DNA of 60,457 nucleotides from CAYQVO01 sp964421085 (GTDB lineage Bacteria; Bdellovibrionota_C; UBA2361; CAYQVO01). How positions within the stretch are numbered: the stretch's first letter is position 1; every line of letters starts with the position of its first letter. The notes beneath the pieces are model-generated. The model did no database searches. It was not told where the DNA came from and was given only the letters and a program-made list of their open reading frames with translations. The DNA lies in contig CAYQVO010000019.1 of NCBI GenBank assembly GCA_964421085.1, positions 1 through 60,457 on the forward strand, in the 5' to 3' direction. Position numbers and translations under genes: made by a program. Below, piece by piece: positions 9,127 through 18,235 of this stretch.

Positions 9127-9324
9127 ATGGCAAAAAAGGTAACGGTAGATAAGGATAAATGCAGCCTGTGCGGCCTTTGCGCGAGTATAGCCCCCGATGT
9201 TTTCGATATGGGTGATGATTCAGCTATCGTGAAGATGGATCCTGTTACGGATGAGCATGTGGATGCCGTCCAGGAATCCATAGACAGCTGCCCTGAGGGA
9301 GCAATCAGCATGACGGACGCGTAA
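9127..9324 (+). CDS. [4Fe-4S] ferredoxin
   Basis: 65-residue, acidic, cytoplasmic electron carrier with one [4Fe-4S] cluster. The ligands are C12, C15, C18 (CSLCGLC) and C55 (SCPEGAI), the pattern of monocluster ferredoxins such as those of Thermotoga and clostridia. The ATG is preceded by GGAG nine bases upstream. It has its own promoter and a strong terminator, so it is a single-gene unit. Redox partner unknown. Confidence 0.93.
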   Translation: MAKKVTVDKDKCSLCGLCASIAPDVFDMGDDSAIVKMDPVTDEHVDAVQESIDSCPEGAISMTDA

Positions 9325-9375
9325 GATGCTGCGGTTCGATCGCGCGCGGTTCGCACGATCGGTCCCGGTTTCACG

Positions 9376-9420
9376 AAGACCACGAAGGAAATTCTCCATT
9401 CGTGGTCTTTTATTTGTCTT
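9376..9420 (+). terminator. rho-independent terminator after ferredoxin
   Basis: Perfect 11-bp stem (AAGACCACGAA at 9376-9386, TTCGTGGTCTT at 9399-9409) with a 12-base loop, followed by TTATTTGTCTT. Confidence 0.85.
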
Positions 9421-9469
9421 CGCTTTGTGATTTTTGTCTTGTGAAGGGCTGTTCTCAACAGGAGTGATT

Positions 9470-9970
9470 ATGTATCCGTCGACCATGGAGGAGATCGTAG
9501 AAGTCTTCCGGAACGCAAAAAACGTAAACGCGGCAATCAAGAAAATTCTGAAGCAGGAAGTGAAGCGCGGTTCCCCTGAAGAGCGTTTCTTCAAAGACTT
9601 CAGAAACGCGGTAATCTCCGCGCGGGCCTCCGAAGCGATCGATTTTTTCGTCCGCCGTCACTATCCGGCCGGCGAGCGTTATTTCATGGTCGTTGCTGGA
9701 TATGTACACGACGATGCCATGGTGGATATATCGGCGAAGATCATCGACCAGTACGCTGAAGAGTTCAACAGCACCTATGAGCAGCTCGAATCCGATATTG
9801 AGATAAAAGACTCCGCAAAATTCGAGTCAATTGCCAGGCAGGCTCTCCAGATGGTCGAGGACGGTCTTCGCGAGCATCAGCTTCCGGTCACCCCTTTTCT
9901 GAAAAATGTGCTGGTTAACCGGCTGTTCACTCAGGAGGTGATAGAGAAGCTGGATCCGGTGATGCAATAG
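9470..9970 (+). CDS. hypothetical cytoplasmic protein (166 aa)
   Basis: Not recognised. The start is the ATG at 9470 because AGGAG lies just before it; the frame is open to 9434 without a ribosome site. The protein is mostly helical and charged, with no signal peptide or membrane segment. It has an acidic central part (YEQLESDIEIKDSAKFES) and a C-terminal helix (VLVNRLFTQEVIEKLDPV). It sits between the ferredoxin terminator and the convergent amylase gene and appears monocistronic. Confidence 0.75.
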   Translation: MYPSTMEEIVEVFRNAKNVNAAIKKILKQEVKRGSPEERFFKDFRNAVISARASEAIDFFVRRHYPAGERYFMVVAGYVHDDAMVDISAKIIDQYAEEFNSTYEQLESDIEIKDSAKFESIARQALQMVEDGLREHQLPVTPFLKNVLVNRLFTQEVIEKLDPVMQ

Positions 9971-10011
9971 CGTCAGGCCCGGGAAGGATCGCTCCGCAGC
10001 GCCCCCGCCTC

Positions 10012-11523
10012 TCACTCCTGCTGCCCCTTCATAACGAGGCTGCTGCGGGGTTCCAGCACAAGATTCTGCACAATTCCGTCCGTCAGGGTGACCGACGTAT
10101 CGCTCAGCAGATCTTTGAGCACCACGGTGCCGCGAATCGTGAGACGGAGCGAGACGCTGTGCCTTTCAGATGATGTGTTCATGAAAACGTAAATACTCTC
10201 CTTCCCGTAATGACGGGCAAAAGCAAACACATCTTCCCCTGCGGCGATTTCTTCGAAATTTCCCCTTCGAAGAGCGGGCTGATCTTTCCTGAGCCTGATT
10301 GCCTGCCTGAAGATGCTGCGAATCTCATGGTTCCAGCGGAACTCCTCCCAGGGGAAACTTGCGCGGCATTCCGGGTCGGCGCCGCCCTGGAGGCCGATTT
10401 CATCGCCGTAGTAGATGCACGGCGCTCCCGGAAATGTGAAGATAAACAGAACGGCAAGCGAAAGAGCTTTGATATCTCCGCCGGCACAGCTCAAAAACCG
10501 GGGGGTATCATGGCTTCCGAGAAGATTGAGCTGCACGAGGTTGACCTGTTCCGGATACATCGACAGAAGTTTCAGAATGGCAGCGTCGAATTCCTTTTCC
10601 TTCATCGGTTTTATAGACCGATAGCCCGCGCATGAATGAATCACTCTGGTATTGAGGCTTTTCCCGGGAATAAAGCCGAGCAATGCCTTTGTGAGAGGAT
10701 AGTTCATTACGGCATCGAACTGATCGCCGTGAAGCCACCTGGTCGCGTCTTCCCAGATCTCGCCGACTATGTAAGCTTCAGGGTTTGCTCTCTTGACCAG
10801 CTCCCGGAACTCCTGCCAGAAGGCGTCGTCATTGATTTCGCTCGGCACATCGAGCCGCCATCCGTCCACTCCGAATTCAATCCAGTGCCTGGCCACATCC
10901 ATCAGAAAACGGCGCACCGCGGGGTTTTCCGTATTCAGCTTCGGAAGAGGAGGCAGGTCCCACCATCCTTTGTATCCGTATGTCTGAAGACACCTTGTTC
11001 CGTCGCCAGGTTCCAGGACTCTGTAATGAACGGGGTATGCATCTATCTGGCGGCCGCGGGCGAGCCAGTCTTTGTTGAAGTGAAACCAGTCGGTGTAAAG
11101 CGAGGAAGCTCCGTTTTCGAGTGTATGAACAAACTGCGGGAATCCGCGGCCGGTGTGGTTGAACACGCCGTCGAGAATTATCTTCATTCCCCGCCTGTGA
11201 AGCTCATCGATAAGGGCCTTCAGGGCTGTGTTTCCGCCAAGCAGGTGATCGACCCGGTAATAGTCGATTGTGTGATACCTGTGGTTTGCGGCCGACATGA
11301 AAATGGGATTAAGGAGAAGGGCGGTCACACCCAGATCCTGCAGGTAATCGAGTTTTTCGAGAATGCCGTAAAGGTCGCCTCCTTTGAAACCGTAAGATGT
11401 CGGAGGAGAGAGCCAGGGCTCGAGGTTTGCGGGTTTTTCAACGCGGGCGCTGCCGGCAAAGCGGTCGGGAAAGATAAGATAAAAGACTGCGTCTTTTACC
11501 CAGTCTGGCGGGGGATAGGGCAT
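10012..11523 (-). CDS. alpha-amylase family GH13 (cyclomaltodextrinase/neopullulanase-like)
   Basis: Hydrolyses alpha-1,4-glucans or maltodextrins, probably in the cytoplasm because there is no signal peptide. The (beta/alpha)8 barrel shows the GH13 regions: DGVFNH (about 118-123), GWRLDVPSE with nucleophile D225, the acid/base E255 in IVGEIWE, and D338 in LLGSHDTPR. At 503 residues it lacks the N-terminal CBM34 domain of classical neopullulanases but has the C-terminal beta domain (from about 420). Short specificity motifs (FGVDGWRLD, NPIFMSAANHRYHTIDYY) point to the cyclomaltodextrinase subgroup. It stands alone, ending close to the convergent gene at 9970. Confidence 0.9.
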   Translation of the reverse strand: MPYPPPDWVKDAVFYLIFPDRFAGSARVEKPANLEPWLSPPTSYGFKGGDLYGILEKLDYLQDLGVTALLLNPIFMSAANHRYHTIDYYRVDHLLGGNTALKALIDELHRRGMKIILDGVFNHTGRGFPQFVHTLENGASSLYTDWFHFNKDWLARGRQIDAYPVHYRVLEPGDGTRCLQTYGYKGWWDLPPLPKLNTENPAVRRFLMDVARHWIEFGVDGWRLDVPSEINDDAFWQEFRELVKRANPEAYIVGEIWEDATRWLHGDQFDAVMNYPLTKALLGFIPGKSLNTRVIHSCAGYRSIKPMKEKEFDAAILKLLSMYPEQVNLVQLNLLGSHDTPRFLSCAGGDIKALSLAVLFIFTFPGAPCIYYGDEIGLQGGADPECRASFPWEEFRWNHEIRSIFRQAIRLRKDQPALRRGNFEEIAAGEDVFAFARHYGKESIYVFMNTSSERHSVSLRLTIRGTVVLKDLLSDTSVTLTDGIVQNLVLEPRSSLVMKGQQE

Positions 11524-11581
11524 GAGGTATTATCCGGCGGGCTTTGTGATTATGTCAATGAATGGAAAGCTGACGGCCTGT

Positions 11582-12298
11582 TCACGCGCCCAGGTAAGCC
11601 GCCCTGATTTTCGGATCTTCAAGAAGTTCCGGACCCGGACCTTCCATTACTATTCTTCCGGTTTCCATCACGTACGCCCTCCGGCCAAGTTTCAGCGCGA
11701 GCTGCGCGTTCTGCTCAACGAGGAGAATAGTCATGCCTGATGCACGCAGCTGTTCGATGCCCTCAAAAATGCGGCGCGTGAGAATCGGGGCAACTCCCAT
11801 GGAAGGCTCGTCGAGCAGGAGCATTTTTGGAGAACCCATGAGGGCGCGGGCAATCGCGAGCATCTGCTGTTCGCCTCCGGAAAGAGTGCCGCCTGACTGG
11901 GATGCCCGTTCCTGAAGGACAGGGAAAAGACTGTAGCAGTATTCGAGCAGTTCCCGCTTTTTCGCCGGATCTTTCGAACAAAAGGCTCCCATATCGAGGT
12001 TTTCTTTCACTGTAAGCCGGGGGAAAATGCGGCGTCCTTCGGGAACCTGGGAGAGTCCTCCTGCGACAATTTCACTGGCGTCAAGATTCGATATGGGCCG
12101 CCCCGCGAAGGAAATAGATCCTGCGGAAGTCTTCAGAATACCCGAGATGGCCATAAGAAGAGAACTTTTTCCCGCGCCGTTTCCACCGATAAGCGACACT
12201 ATCTCTCCCTCATTCACAGCAAGCGAAACTCCGTGAAGGACTTCGAGCGGGCCGTGTGCGGCGTGGATATCCGAGACTTCGAGGAGAGGCTTTATCAT
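11582..12298 (-). CDS. livF: branched-chain amino acid ABC transporter ATPase LivF
   Basis: One of two ATPases powering high-affinity branched-chain amino acid uptake. Seen: Walker A GGNGAGKSS, a Q-loop region, the signature LSGGEQQMLAIARAL, Walker B LLLDEPSMG, and the H-switch LLVEQNAQLAL. Its 238 residues are normal for LivF. The start overlaps the livG stop by ATGA (12295-12298), so translation is coupled. It is the last gene of livHMGF. Confidence 0.95.
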   Translation of the reverse strand: MIKPLLEVSDIHAAHGPLEVLHGVSLAVNEGEIVSLIGGNGAGKSSLLMAISGILKTSAGSISFAGRPISNLDASEIVAGGLSQVPEGRRIFPRLTVKENLDMGAFCSKDPAKKRELLEYCYSLFPVLQERASQSGGTLSGGEQQMLAIARALMGSPKMLLLDEPSMGVAPILTRRIFEGIEQLRASGMTILLVEQNAQLALKLGRRAYVMETGRIVMEGPGPELLEDPKIRAAYLGA

Positions 12299-13332
12299 CG
12301 CGTATCCTCTTTTTTGCCGAGGTAGGCTTCAATTACTCCGGGGTTGTTTCTCACTTCAGACGGCGATCCTTCGGCAATTTTGTTCCCGTAGTCAATGACG
12401 ACGATCCGGTCGGAAATCCCCATTACAACGTTCATGTGATGTTCGATCAGCAGAATTGTGACGCCGGATTCCTTCAGTCTCGCGATCAGAGATATCAGCT
12501 CTCCGATTTCAGAGGGATTCATGCCTGCGGCGGGTTCATCGAGAAGGAGCAGTTTCGGTTTCTGGGCAAGGGCGCGCGCGATTTCGAGCCGGCGTTGACA
12601 GCCATACGGGAGGCTCGATGCTTTGACATTTTCTGAAGATTCAAGCCCGACGAATTTCAGAAGTTCAGCCGCTTCTGTCCGTGCCCGTTCTTCTTCCTCT
12701 CTGTACGAGGGAAGCCTGAAAACCGAGGGGACGAACCCTGCCTTGAGAAATCTGTCCATCCCGCAGATAACATTTTCAGCGGCAGTCATGTCTTTGAAAA
12801 GCCGGATATTCTGAAAAGTCCGGGCGATGCCCAGGGAAGCAATGGCCTCGGGGCTTCGTCTTGCGCGATTAATGAGAATAGTGCCTGCGAGAAAAAAAAC
12901 CGCGAATATCAGCACCGGAAGAACGAGCGCATCGAAGATGTGGAGAGACACAATGGCGCTTTTCAGCGAAAGAAGGGCGCTCCCCCAGGAGAAGGACTGA
13001 TTATACGAATAATTCGCCGTAATTGCGGCGTTCCAGATTGTCTGGATATTCAGGATTGCCGGTGCGGCGACTGCGCTGCCAAGAGCTGCAAGAGTAATCA
13101 GCGGATATGTTTTCGGCGCCAGGACGCCCAGTGATTCTTTTCCTTCAATGAGAACACGGCCTGAATCCGCCGGCCTTACTCCTGTAACTGCATTGAACAC
13201 CGTCGTCTTTCCCGCGCCGTTCGGCCCGATGATTGAAACGACTTCGCCTTTATTCACTGTGAAGTTGAGATCGCTCACTGCTGTCAGGCCTTCGAATCGC
13301 ACGTTCAGATCTTTGACCTCGAGGAGATTCAT
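12295..13332 (-). CDS. livG: LivG-type ABC ATPase with hydrophobic insertion
   Basis: Second ATPase of the branched-chain amino acid transporter. The ATG at 13332 overlaps the livM stop; the longer open frame upstream to 14166 is a shadow of livM. Motifs: Walker A GPNGAGKTT (36-44), Q-loop TFQN (Q174), signature LPYGCQRRLEIARAL (usually LPYGQQ), Walker B LLLLDEP, and H-switch LLIEHHMNVV. At 345 residues it is about 90 longer than the usual 255. The extra residues (about 68-160) lie between Walker A and the Q-loop and hold two strongly hydrophobic stretches (about 76-104 and 132-154). The second is followed by NRARR. The frame is continuous and all motifs remain, so it looks functional. Confidence 0.9.
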   Translation of the reverse strand: MNLLEVKDLNVRFEGLTAVSDLNFTVNKGEVVSIIGPNGAGKTTVFNAVTGVRPADSGRVLIEGKESLGVLAPKTYPLITLAALGSAVAAPAILNIQTIWNAAITANYSYNQSFSWGSALLSLKSAIVSLHIFDALVLPVLIFAVFFLAGTILINRARRSPEAIASLGIARTFQNIRLFKDMTAAENVICGMDRFLKAGFVPSVFRLPSYREEEERARTEAAELLKFVGLESSENVKASSLPYGCQRRLEIARALAQKPKLLLLDEPAAGMNPSEIGELISLIARLKESGVTILLIEHHMNVVMGISDRIVVIDYGNKIAEGSPSEVRNNPGVIEAYLGKKEDTR

Positions 13333-14360
13333 GCCGGGTCCTCCTCTTTGGTGTGAAGCGCCGATTCGGCCGGGATGATTCCCTGCGGGCGGAATCGCAT
13401 CATAAGCACAAGAACAAGGCCGAATATCAGATATTTCCAGTTCGCAGGGGAGAGAAAAACATTCGTGGATGAGGATGCCAGGAGGGAACTCAGCTTGTTG
13501 AGCACAATGGAGTTGAAGCCCAGCATTACTATGGCGCCGACTATCACTCCTTTCGTGCTCCCAAGACCCCCGACAATGACGATGCACAGAGCAATGACGG
13601 AGAGCTGGAAATCGTAATTCCCCGGTTCTCCGCTTGTGCCGAGGTAGGACACCCAGAGTGCTCCGGAAAGAGCGCAGAATGCTGAGCCGAGGGCGAAAGC
13701 GTATAACTTCACCTTTACCACTTTTATTCCCGTGCATCTCGCCGCGAGTTCGTCTTCGCGAAGAGCCAGGAGTTTGCGGCCGAATCGCGAGCGTTCGAGA
13801 TTGGTGTTGAGGATCACCAGTGAAACGAGAATGGCGAGGAAAAGATAATACCAGGGAAGATATGCGCTCGAGTTGAATGTGCAGAAGAAAAGGGAAGGGG
13901 GCGGCACCGGGTTTATTCCCTGCGTCCCCTTTGTAATGCTTTCGACATTCCTGAGAGTGTCCTGCACGATCTCTCCGAAGCCGAGTGTCACAATCGCAAT
14001 ATAATCGCCGCGAAGCCTGAGCACGGGGATTCCGAGAAGAATGCCGACCAGAAGGCCCGAAACAACCGCGGCAGCAATGCCCGGCCAGAAGCCGATCTGA
14101 AAAGGAAAGATGGAACAGGTGAGGATTGAGTATGCGTATGCGCCTATTGCCATAAAAGCCGCGCATCCAAGATTAAGCAGGCCTGTCTGCCCCGTTATGA
14201 TGTTCAGTCCAAGGCCAAGTATCGCAAAGACAAAGATCGTCCTGAATGTGTCGGCAAATCTCAAGGCGGACGGCAGGATAAGATCGAGAACGGGCAGGAA
14301 GACCGCCAGAGCGAGCCAGGCAAGGGGATGGGTGATTATGGCGCGGATCCCTGTCTTCAT
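13329..14360 (-). CDS. livM: branched-chain amino acid ABC permease LivM
   Basis: Inner-membrane permease pairing with LivH. It has about 343 residues and eight to ten membrane helices. Family motifs include LGLNIITGQTGLLNLGCAAF and the cytoplasmic coupling loop with REDELAARCTGI, which contacts the ATPase. The ATG at 14360 is chosen because it overlaps the livH stop as ATGA and gives a normal length; the open frame to 14450 is not needed. A C-terminal TKEEDP tail runs into livG with the same ATGA overlap. Confidence 0.93.
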   Translation of the reverse strand: MKTGIRAIITHPLAWLALAVFLPVLDLILPSALRFADTFRTIFVFAILGLGLNIITGQTGLLNLGCAAFMAIGAYAYSILTCSIFPFQIGFWPGIAAAVVSGLLVGILLGIPVLRLRGDYIAIVTLGFGEIVQDTLRNVESITKGTQGINPVPPPSLFFCTFNSSAYLPWYYLFLAILVSLVILNTNLERSRFGRKLLALREDELAARCTGIKVVKVKLYAFALGSAFCALSGALWVSYLGTSGEPGNYDFQLSVIALCIVIVGGLGSTKGVIVGAIVMLGFNSIVLNKLSSLLASSSTNVFLSPANWKYLIFGLVLVLMMRFRPQGIIPAESALHTKEEDPA

Positions 14361-15319
14361 GTTTTCTCGTGCACCCCGCTTCCAAAAAGTCCGGAGGGCC
14401 GGAAGATCAGCATCAGGATGAGGACGAGGAAAACCACGCAGTTCGTCCACATGGTGCCGATGTACTGATCGCTGAGTGCGCGGATAATTCCGATAAGAAG
14501 GCCGCCTGCGACTGCGCCGGGGAGATTTCCGATTCCGCCGAGAACTGCCGCCGAGAAAGCGTCGATGCCCGTGCGGAATCCCATTTGAAAATGGACTGTG
14601 TGGTTGTAAAGGGCATAGACAACACTTGCGACTCCCGCCAGCGCTCCGCCAAGCGCGAAGGTTCGGCCGATTACCCTGTCCGTGTCAATGCCCATCAGTC
14701 TCGCGGCGAGAGGATCCTGCGCGACAGCTCTCATCGCCTTTCCTGTCCGGCTGAACTTGATGAAGAAAGTGAGGACAATGACGAGTGGAACTGTGACAAG
14801 CGCAATAAGGAAGTCGTTAGCCGTGTAATGAAGGACAGAGTCGCCAAAGAGGCTTGCGGTGGGAAATATGTCGGGAACGTCCTTCGGAGTTGCCGCAGTC
14901 TTTCCGTAATGAAAGATCCGCAGGGGAAGTCCCCCCCAGAAAAGGCCGACGTTCATGAAGATAAACGAGATGCCGATTGCCGACACAAGCGGGCTCAGGC
15001 GGGGAGCGTTCCGGAGGGAACGGTACGCGAACCTGTCGACGCACCAATTGAGTACCGCGCAGAATATCGCTGAAGCTGCAAAGAGCAGGACAAGCCGGGG
15101 CACTGCTGCCGATCCCTCCGCCGGATTTTTGTCGAATCCAAAGGCGCCAATAAGAGTCAGCGCGAGAAAGCCGCCCAGCATGAAGAGATCCCCGTGGGCG
15201 AAATTAATGAGCTCGATTATCCCGTAGACCATCGTGTAGCCAAGTGCTATCAGCGCGATAATCATGCCGTTTGAGAGCCCCGTGAGGACCTGCTGGAGGA
15301 ATACCTCGAAGTTGGTCAT
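14357..15319 (-). CDS. livH: branched-chain amino acid ABC permease LivH
   Basis: First gene of the livHMGF unit and the second permease subunit. Seen: NGMIIALIALGYTMVYGIIE followed by a stretch with NFAHGD, the coupling loop AVAQDPLAARLMGID, and GIDAFSAAVLGGIGNLPGAV. About eight membrane helices. Start is either ATG 15319 (used here) or ATG 15334; neither has a strong ribosome site. A stretch of about 110 bases separates it from the divergent gene at 15430 and should hold both promoters. Confidence 0.93.
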   Translation of the reverse strand: MTNFEVFLQQVLTGLSNGMIIALIALGYTMVYGIIELINFAHGDLFMLGGFLALTLIGAFGFDKNPAEGSAAVPRLVLLFAASAIFCAVLNWCVDRFAYRSLRNAPRLSPLVSAIGISFIFMNVGLFWGGLPLRIFHYGKTAATPKDVPDIFPTASLFGDSVLHYTANDFLIALVTVPLVIVLTFFIKFSRTGKAMRAVAQDPLAARLMGIDTDRVIGRTFALGGALAGVASVVYALYNHTVHFQMGFRTGIDAFSAAVLGGIGNLPGAVAGGLLIGIIRALSDQYIGTMWTNCVVFLVLILMLIFRPSGLFGSGVHEKT

Positions 15320-15429
15320 GACCGAACATCGCATGAAAAGCAGGAATCAGGAAACCGTTTCTTGCAGCGGCGGAAAGTTGTGAATTATATTCAGGGCTGC
15401 AGAGGCAGGACTCCGGATTCAAGCTGCAC

Positions 15430-16992
15430 ATGAAAAGAATTATTGTTTTCCTCCTTGCCGCACCGACAGGCTGGGAAGATGTAATCCGCCGGTTTGCCGG
15501 CGAAGAATCTCCTCTTTTCCTTGCAGCCCGCAGGGCGGATGCGCAGGCTGTAAGAACCGCATTTCCCGCATCATCGATCATCCGGCTTGAGAGCCTCGGC
15601 GTTCTGGGGTTCCTCAAAGCATCCCTGTGGAGTGTCAGAAGAGGATGCCGGCTGATGATTGTGTCGGGTTCGGAGTTCCCGCCGCGCTCTCTGAAAGACG
15701 CCCTCTATCTGTTGAGACTGTTCCTCCGCGACTTCGAGCTGTTTTTGTCCTGGAACGGGAGAGACCCGGAACGGATTGAGGATATCGACAAGAACTGGTA
15801 CCTGCCCACCTGTAATCTCTTTTCTTACAGACCGCTTGTTCTTCTGGCAGGTGCGGTACTCGTTCTTTCAGTTATTCTTCTTGTCGGAAAAGCGTACACG
15901 GCTTTTTCCGTCTTTGCAGGAAGTGTGCTGCTCGTTGAAGTCGCCGGACGTCTTATTATATTGAAAAGGAGAAAGGCGCGGGCCTCTCGCCCCGGTTTCA
16001 GCATCGCATCGCGTCGATGCGAATCCTCATCTCCAGTTTCATGGTTTGATCCCGTGCTTGGAGTCGTAAATGCTCCGTCCTGCCGTGCTCGTGCGACCAT
16101 TACGCTGGCTTCGGGAGAGTCAATGAGCGTTCTTCATGTTAATGACAGTAAGGGCAGGCGAGTGACATCTGCCGAGGATGTGATTGCCGATGAGAGGCCT
16201 GTGATCGCGTTATTTGGCTGTTCGTTTCTGTTTGGGTTCATGGTGGAGGACAGGGATACCTTCGCCTGGCGTCTCCAGGAGAAAATGCCGGAGTACAGAA
16301 TATATAATCATGGAGTCTGCGGCTACTCCGCCTGGCAGGCGTTTCTCGCCATGAAAAAATGGATTCCGGAAGAGCGTCCGCTGGTCTCGGTGTACTGCCA
16401 TTTCTCCGCGCATGATGTGCGTAACATAACAAGTGGAGGCATATTGCCGCCTGCCATGTTCTGGTCGATCAGGCCCAGGTGCTTCATAGACAGGAATGGG
16501 CGCTTCAAATCATTTCCTCCTTTGGCCCGTAAAATAGTGCCGTTCAGCGGGTCCTGTTTCTGTCTTCGATTGATGCAGCATATGGTCAATCGGTACCATC
16601 CCCCGGGAATCTCCTCTGCAAGGCCCCCGGCCGCGGCGACTGCTTATATCATGAACGCAATGAACCATTACTGCGCACAGAATGACTCGAAGTTTCTGGT
16701 ATTCTGTCTTGATGCCGGCCACAAACACTTTCAATTTCTTCAGACCAGCGACCTCAACTGGTGCCAGGCCGAATGCGATTTCCAGTCGCGGGTTGGAATG
16801 AGCAGATGGGCAATGATCCCGTTCGATACACACCCATCACCGGCGGCCCATTCTTACTACGCAGAACTGATTGAGACAGCTCTCAGGAAGGTCCTGAGCG
16901 GTGAAACGCCTGTACGGCACGGCACCTCCGCGCTGTTTCAGCCTGCGCCTCCGGAATCGGTTCTCCCCGACTCGATTTATCCTTTGTATTAA
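15430..16992 (+). CDS. membrane-anchored SGNH-hydrolase-like protein
   Basis: 520 residues, function unassigned. The first 125 residues have no recognised domain. Two membrane segments follow (about 133-155 and 157-178), then a basic stretch and a C-terminal domain with SGNH-hydrolase blocks. Block I reads FGCSFLFGF, with Ser about 265 and Cys where GDSL enzymes have Asp. NHGVCGYS fits block II, and DTHPSPAAH (about 466-474) fits the Asp-x-x-His block V. Such domains often deacetylate or transfer acyl groups on envelope glycans. The gene sits between livH and livJ on the opposite strand and so splits the transporter locus. Confidence 0.72.
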   Translation: MKRIIVFLLAAPTGWEDVIRRFAGEESPLFLAARRADAQAVRTAFPASSIIRLESLGVLGFLKASLWSVRRGCRLMIVSGSEFPPRSLKDALYLLRLFLRDFELFLSWNGRDPERIEDIDKNWYLPTCNLFSYRPLVLLAGAVLVLSVILLVGKAYTAFSVFAGSVLLVEVAGRLIILKRRKARASRPGFSIASRRCESSSPVSWFDPVLGVVNAPSCRARATITLASGESMSVLHVNDSKGRRVTSAEDVIADERPVIALFGCSFLFGFMVEDRDTFAWRLQEKMPEYRIYNHGVCGYSAWQAFLAMKKWIPEERPLVSVYCHFSAHDVRNITSGGILPPAMFWSIRPRCFIDRNGRFKSFPPLARKIVPFSGSCFCLRLMQHMVNRYHPPGISSARPPAAATAYIMNAMNHYCAQNDSKFLVFCLDAGHKHFQFLQTSDLNWCQAECDFQSRVGMSRWAMIPFDTHPSPAAHSYYAELIETALRKVLSGETPVRHGTSALFQPAPPESVLPDSIYPLY

Positions 16993-17003
16993 AGTCGTAA
17001 CCG

Positions 17004-18179
17004 TCACAATTTTTTCACAAACCGGAAGCTTCCGCCTTCAACCACATTTATGCTCATCGTGGAAAGCGTTGTATCGCCGTTTGGGTCGAAGGACCAGATG
17101 CCCAGCGCGCCGTCGAAGTCCTTCGTGTTCCGGAGCGCATCAAGTACCGCCGCGCGATCTTTCCTGCCGGCGGTCTTGATCGCTTCAATCGCCGCATTGG
17201 CAGCATCATATCCGTACACACCGTACGACTCAGGATCGCGGCCGAATCGTTTTTTGTATTCCTCATAGAAACGGGCGCCTTTGCCTTTGAGCTGATCCGG
17301 CGGAACTCCGCCGAAGGTAGCGAATGTCGTCCCTTCAAGATTTGAAGCGCCCGCTGCTTCGATGAACGCGCTGTCGAAGCAGCCGTCAGGCGCGAGGATT
17401 TTTACCTTCGAACCGCTGTGACGGATGTCTTTCGCGACCTGGCCCATGTTGCTCTGTGTGGTGCCGGCGAGATAAACGAGGTCGGGAGCCGCCTGACGAA
17501 TCTTGATCGCAAGGGAGCGGTAATTGGGCGCTTTTGTGTCGATACCCTCGAAGCCGACTATCTGCATTCCAATGCTTCTGGCGGTTTTTTCGAAGATGGT
17601 GCCGATGCCCTTGCCGTAAAGCTCGCGGTCATGCACAAGAAAGACCTTGTTCAGTCCTTCCGCATGCGCCCACCTGGCGCTCACGCTTCCCTGAATATCA
17701 TCAGCGGGCACGACCCGGAAATATGTGATCCTGCCGGAGGGACGATAAACGGCGGGTTCATTCGCTTCGCCGGTTCCGGGCTTTGTAAGCCCGGCCCAGC
17801 TGTTCCCCGGGCTTATCATCGCAAGGCCTGCTTCATTGAGCTTCGGCATGGAGATTTTTGCCGCGCCGGAATTGTAAGGTCCGATGTAGACTATCACATC
17901 GGGATCGCGAATCGCTCTTTCGGCGTTTGCCGCTTCAATGTTGGGATCCCACGTGCCACGCTCGGGCGAGGCATCATCAAGCGACTCGTATTCGATATCA
18001 AACGGCCCTGCTTTGCCTCCGGCATCTTCGATAGCCATTCTGATTCCATTCGACATTGAAGATGCGACGGCATTTCCGGATCCTGTAAGCGGAAGGCTCG
18101 AAACGAATTTTACCGTTTCGGCCGCCGATTTAAGCGGAACGAAGAGCAGGAAAGCGATAAGCGGAAAAATTTTCTTCAT
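17004..18179 (-). CDS. branched-chain amino acid ABC substrate-binding protein (LivJ/LivK type)
   Basis: Periplasmic binding protein for the LivHMGF transporter. The ATG at 18179 is chosen because MKKIFPLIAFLLFVPLKSAA is a clear signal peptide, giving a mature protein of about 370 residues. The Peripla_BP_6 fold is visible: VKFVSSLPLTGSG at the N-terminus, VIVYIGPYNSGAAKISMP, VFLVHDRELYGKGI, and GVYGYDAANAAIEAIK near the end. The ligand is not proven; relatives bind Leu/Ile/Val, other amino acids or amides. It is transcribed in the same direction as livHMGF but separated from it by an inverted gene. Confidence 0.92.
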   Translation of the reverse strand: MKKIFPLIAFLLFVPLKSAAETVKFVSSLPLTGSGNAVASSMSNGIRMAIEDAGGKAGPFDIEYESLDDASPERGTWDPNIEAANAERAIRDPDVIVYIGPYNSGAAKISMPKLNEAGLAMISPGNSWAGLTKPGTGEANEPAVYRPSGRITYFRVVPADDIQGSVSARWAHAEGLNKVFLVHDRELYGKGIGTIFEKTARSIGMQIVGFEGIDTKAPNYRSLAIKIRQAAPDLVYLAGTTQSNMGQVAKDIRHSGSKVKILAPDGCFDSAFIEAAGASNLEGTTFATFGGVPPDQLKGKGARFYEEYKKRFGRDPESYGVYGYDAANAAIEAIKTAGRKDRAAVLDALRNTKDFDGALGIWSFDPNGDTTLSTMSINVVEGGSFRFVKKL

Positions 18180-18235
18180 AATGTCCCGAAGGTTTTCTTT
18201 ACGAACAAGGAGAGACAATTGTACCATGCACTCCA

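Noticed and set aside
9325..9375. tRNA-like GGTTCGATC string
   Set aside because: No cloverleaf, anticodon stem or acceptor stem can be built around it.
10636..11607. 323-codon plus-strand ORF
   Set aside because: Antisense to the GH13 gene whose catalytic motifs are all in place.
13333..14166. N-terminal extension of the LivG frame (278 extra codons)
   Set aside because: It is the antisense-free shadow of livM in another frame, rich in Arg/Ser/His with no domain. The ATGA overlap and family N-terminus fix the real start at 13332.
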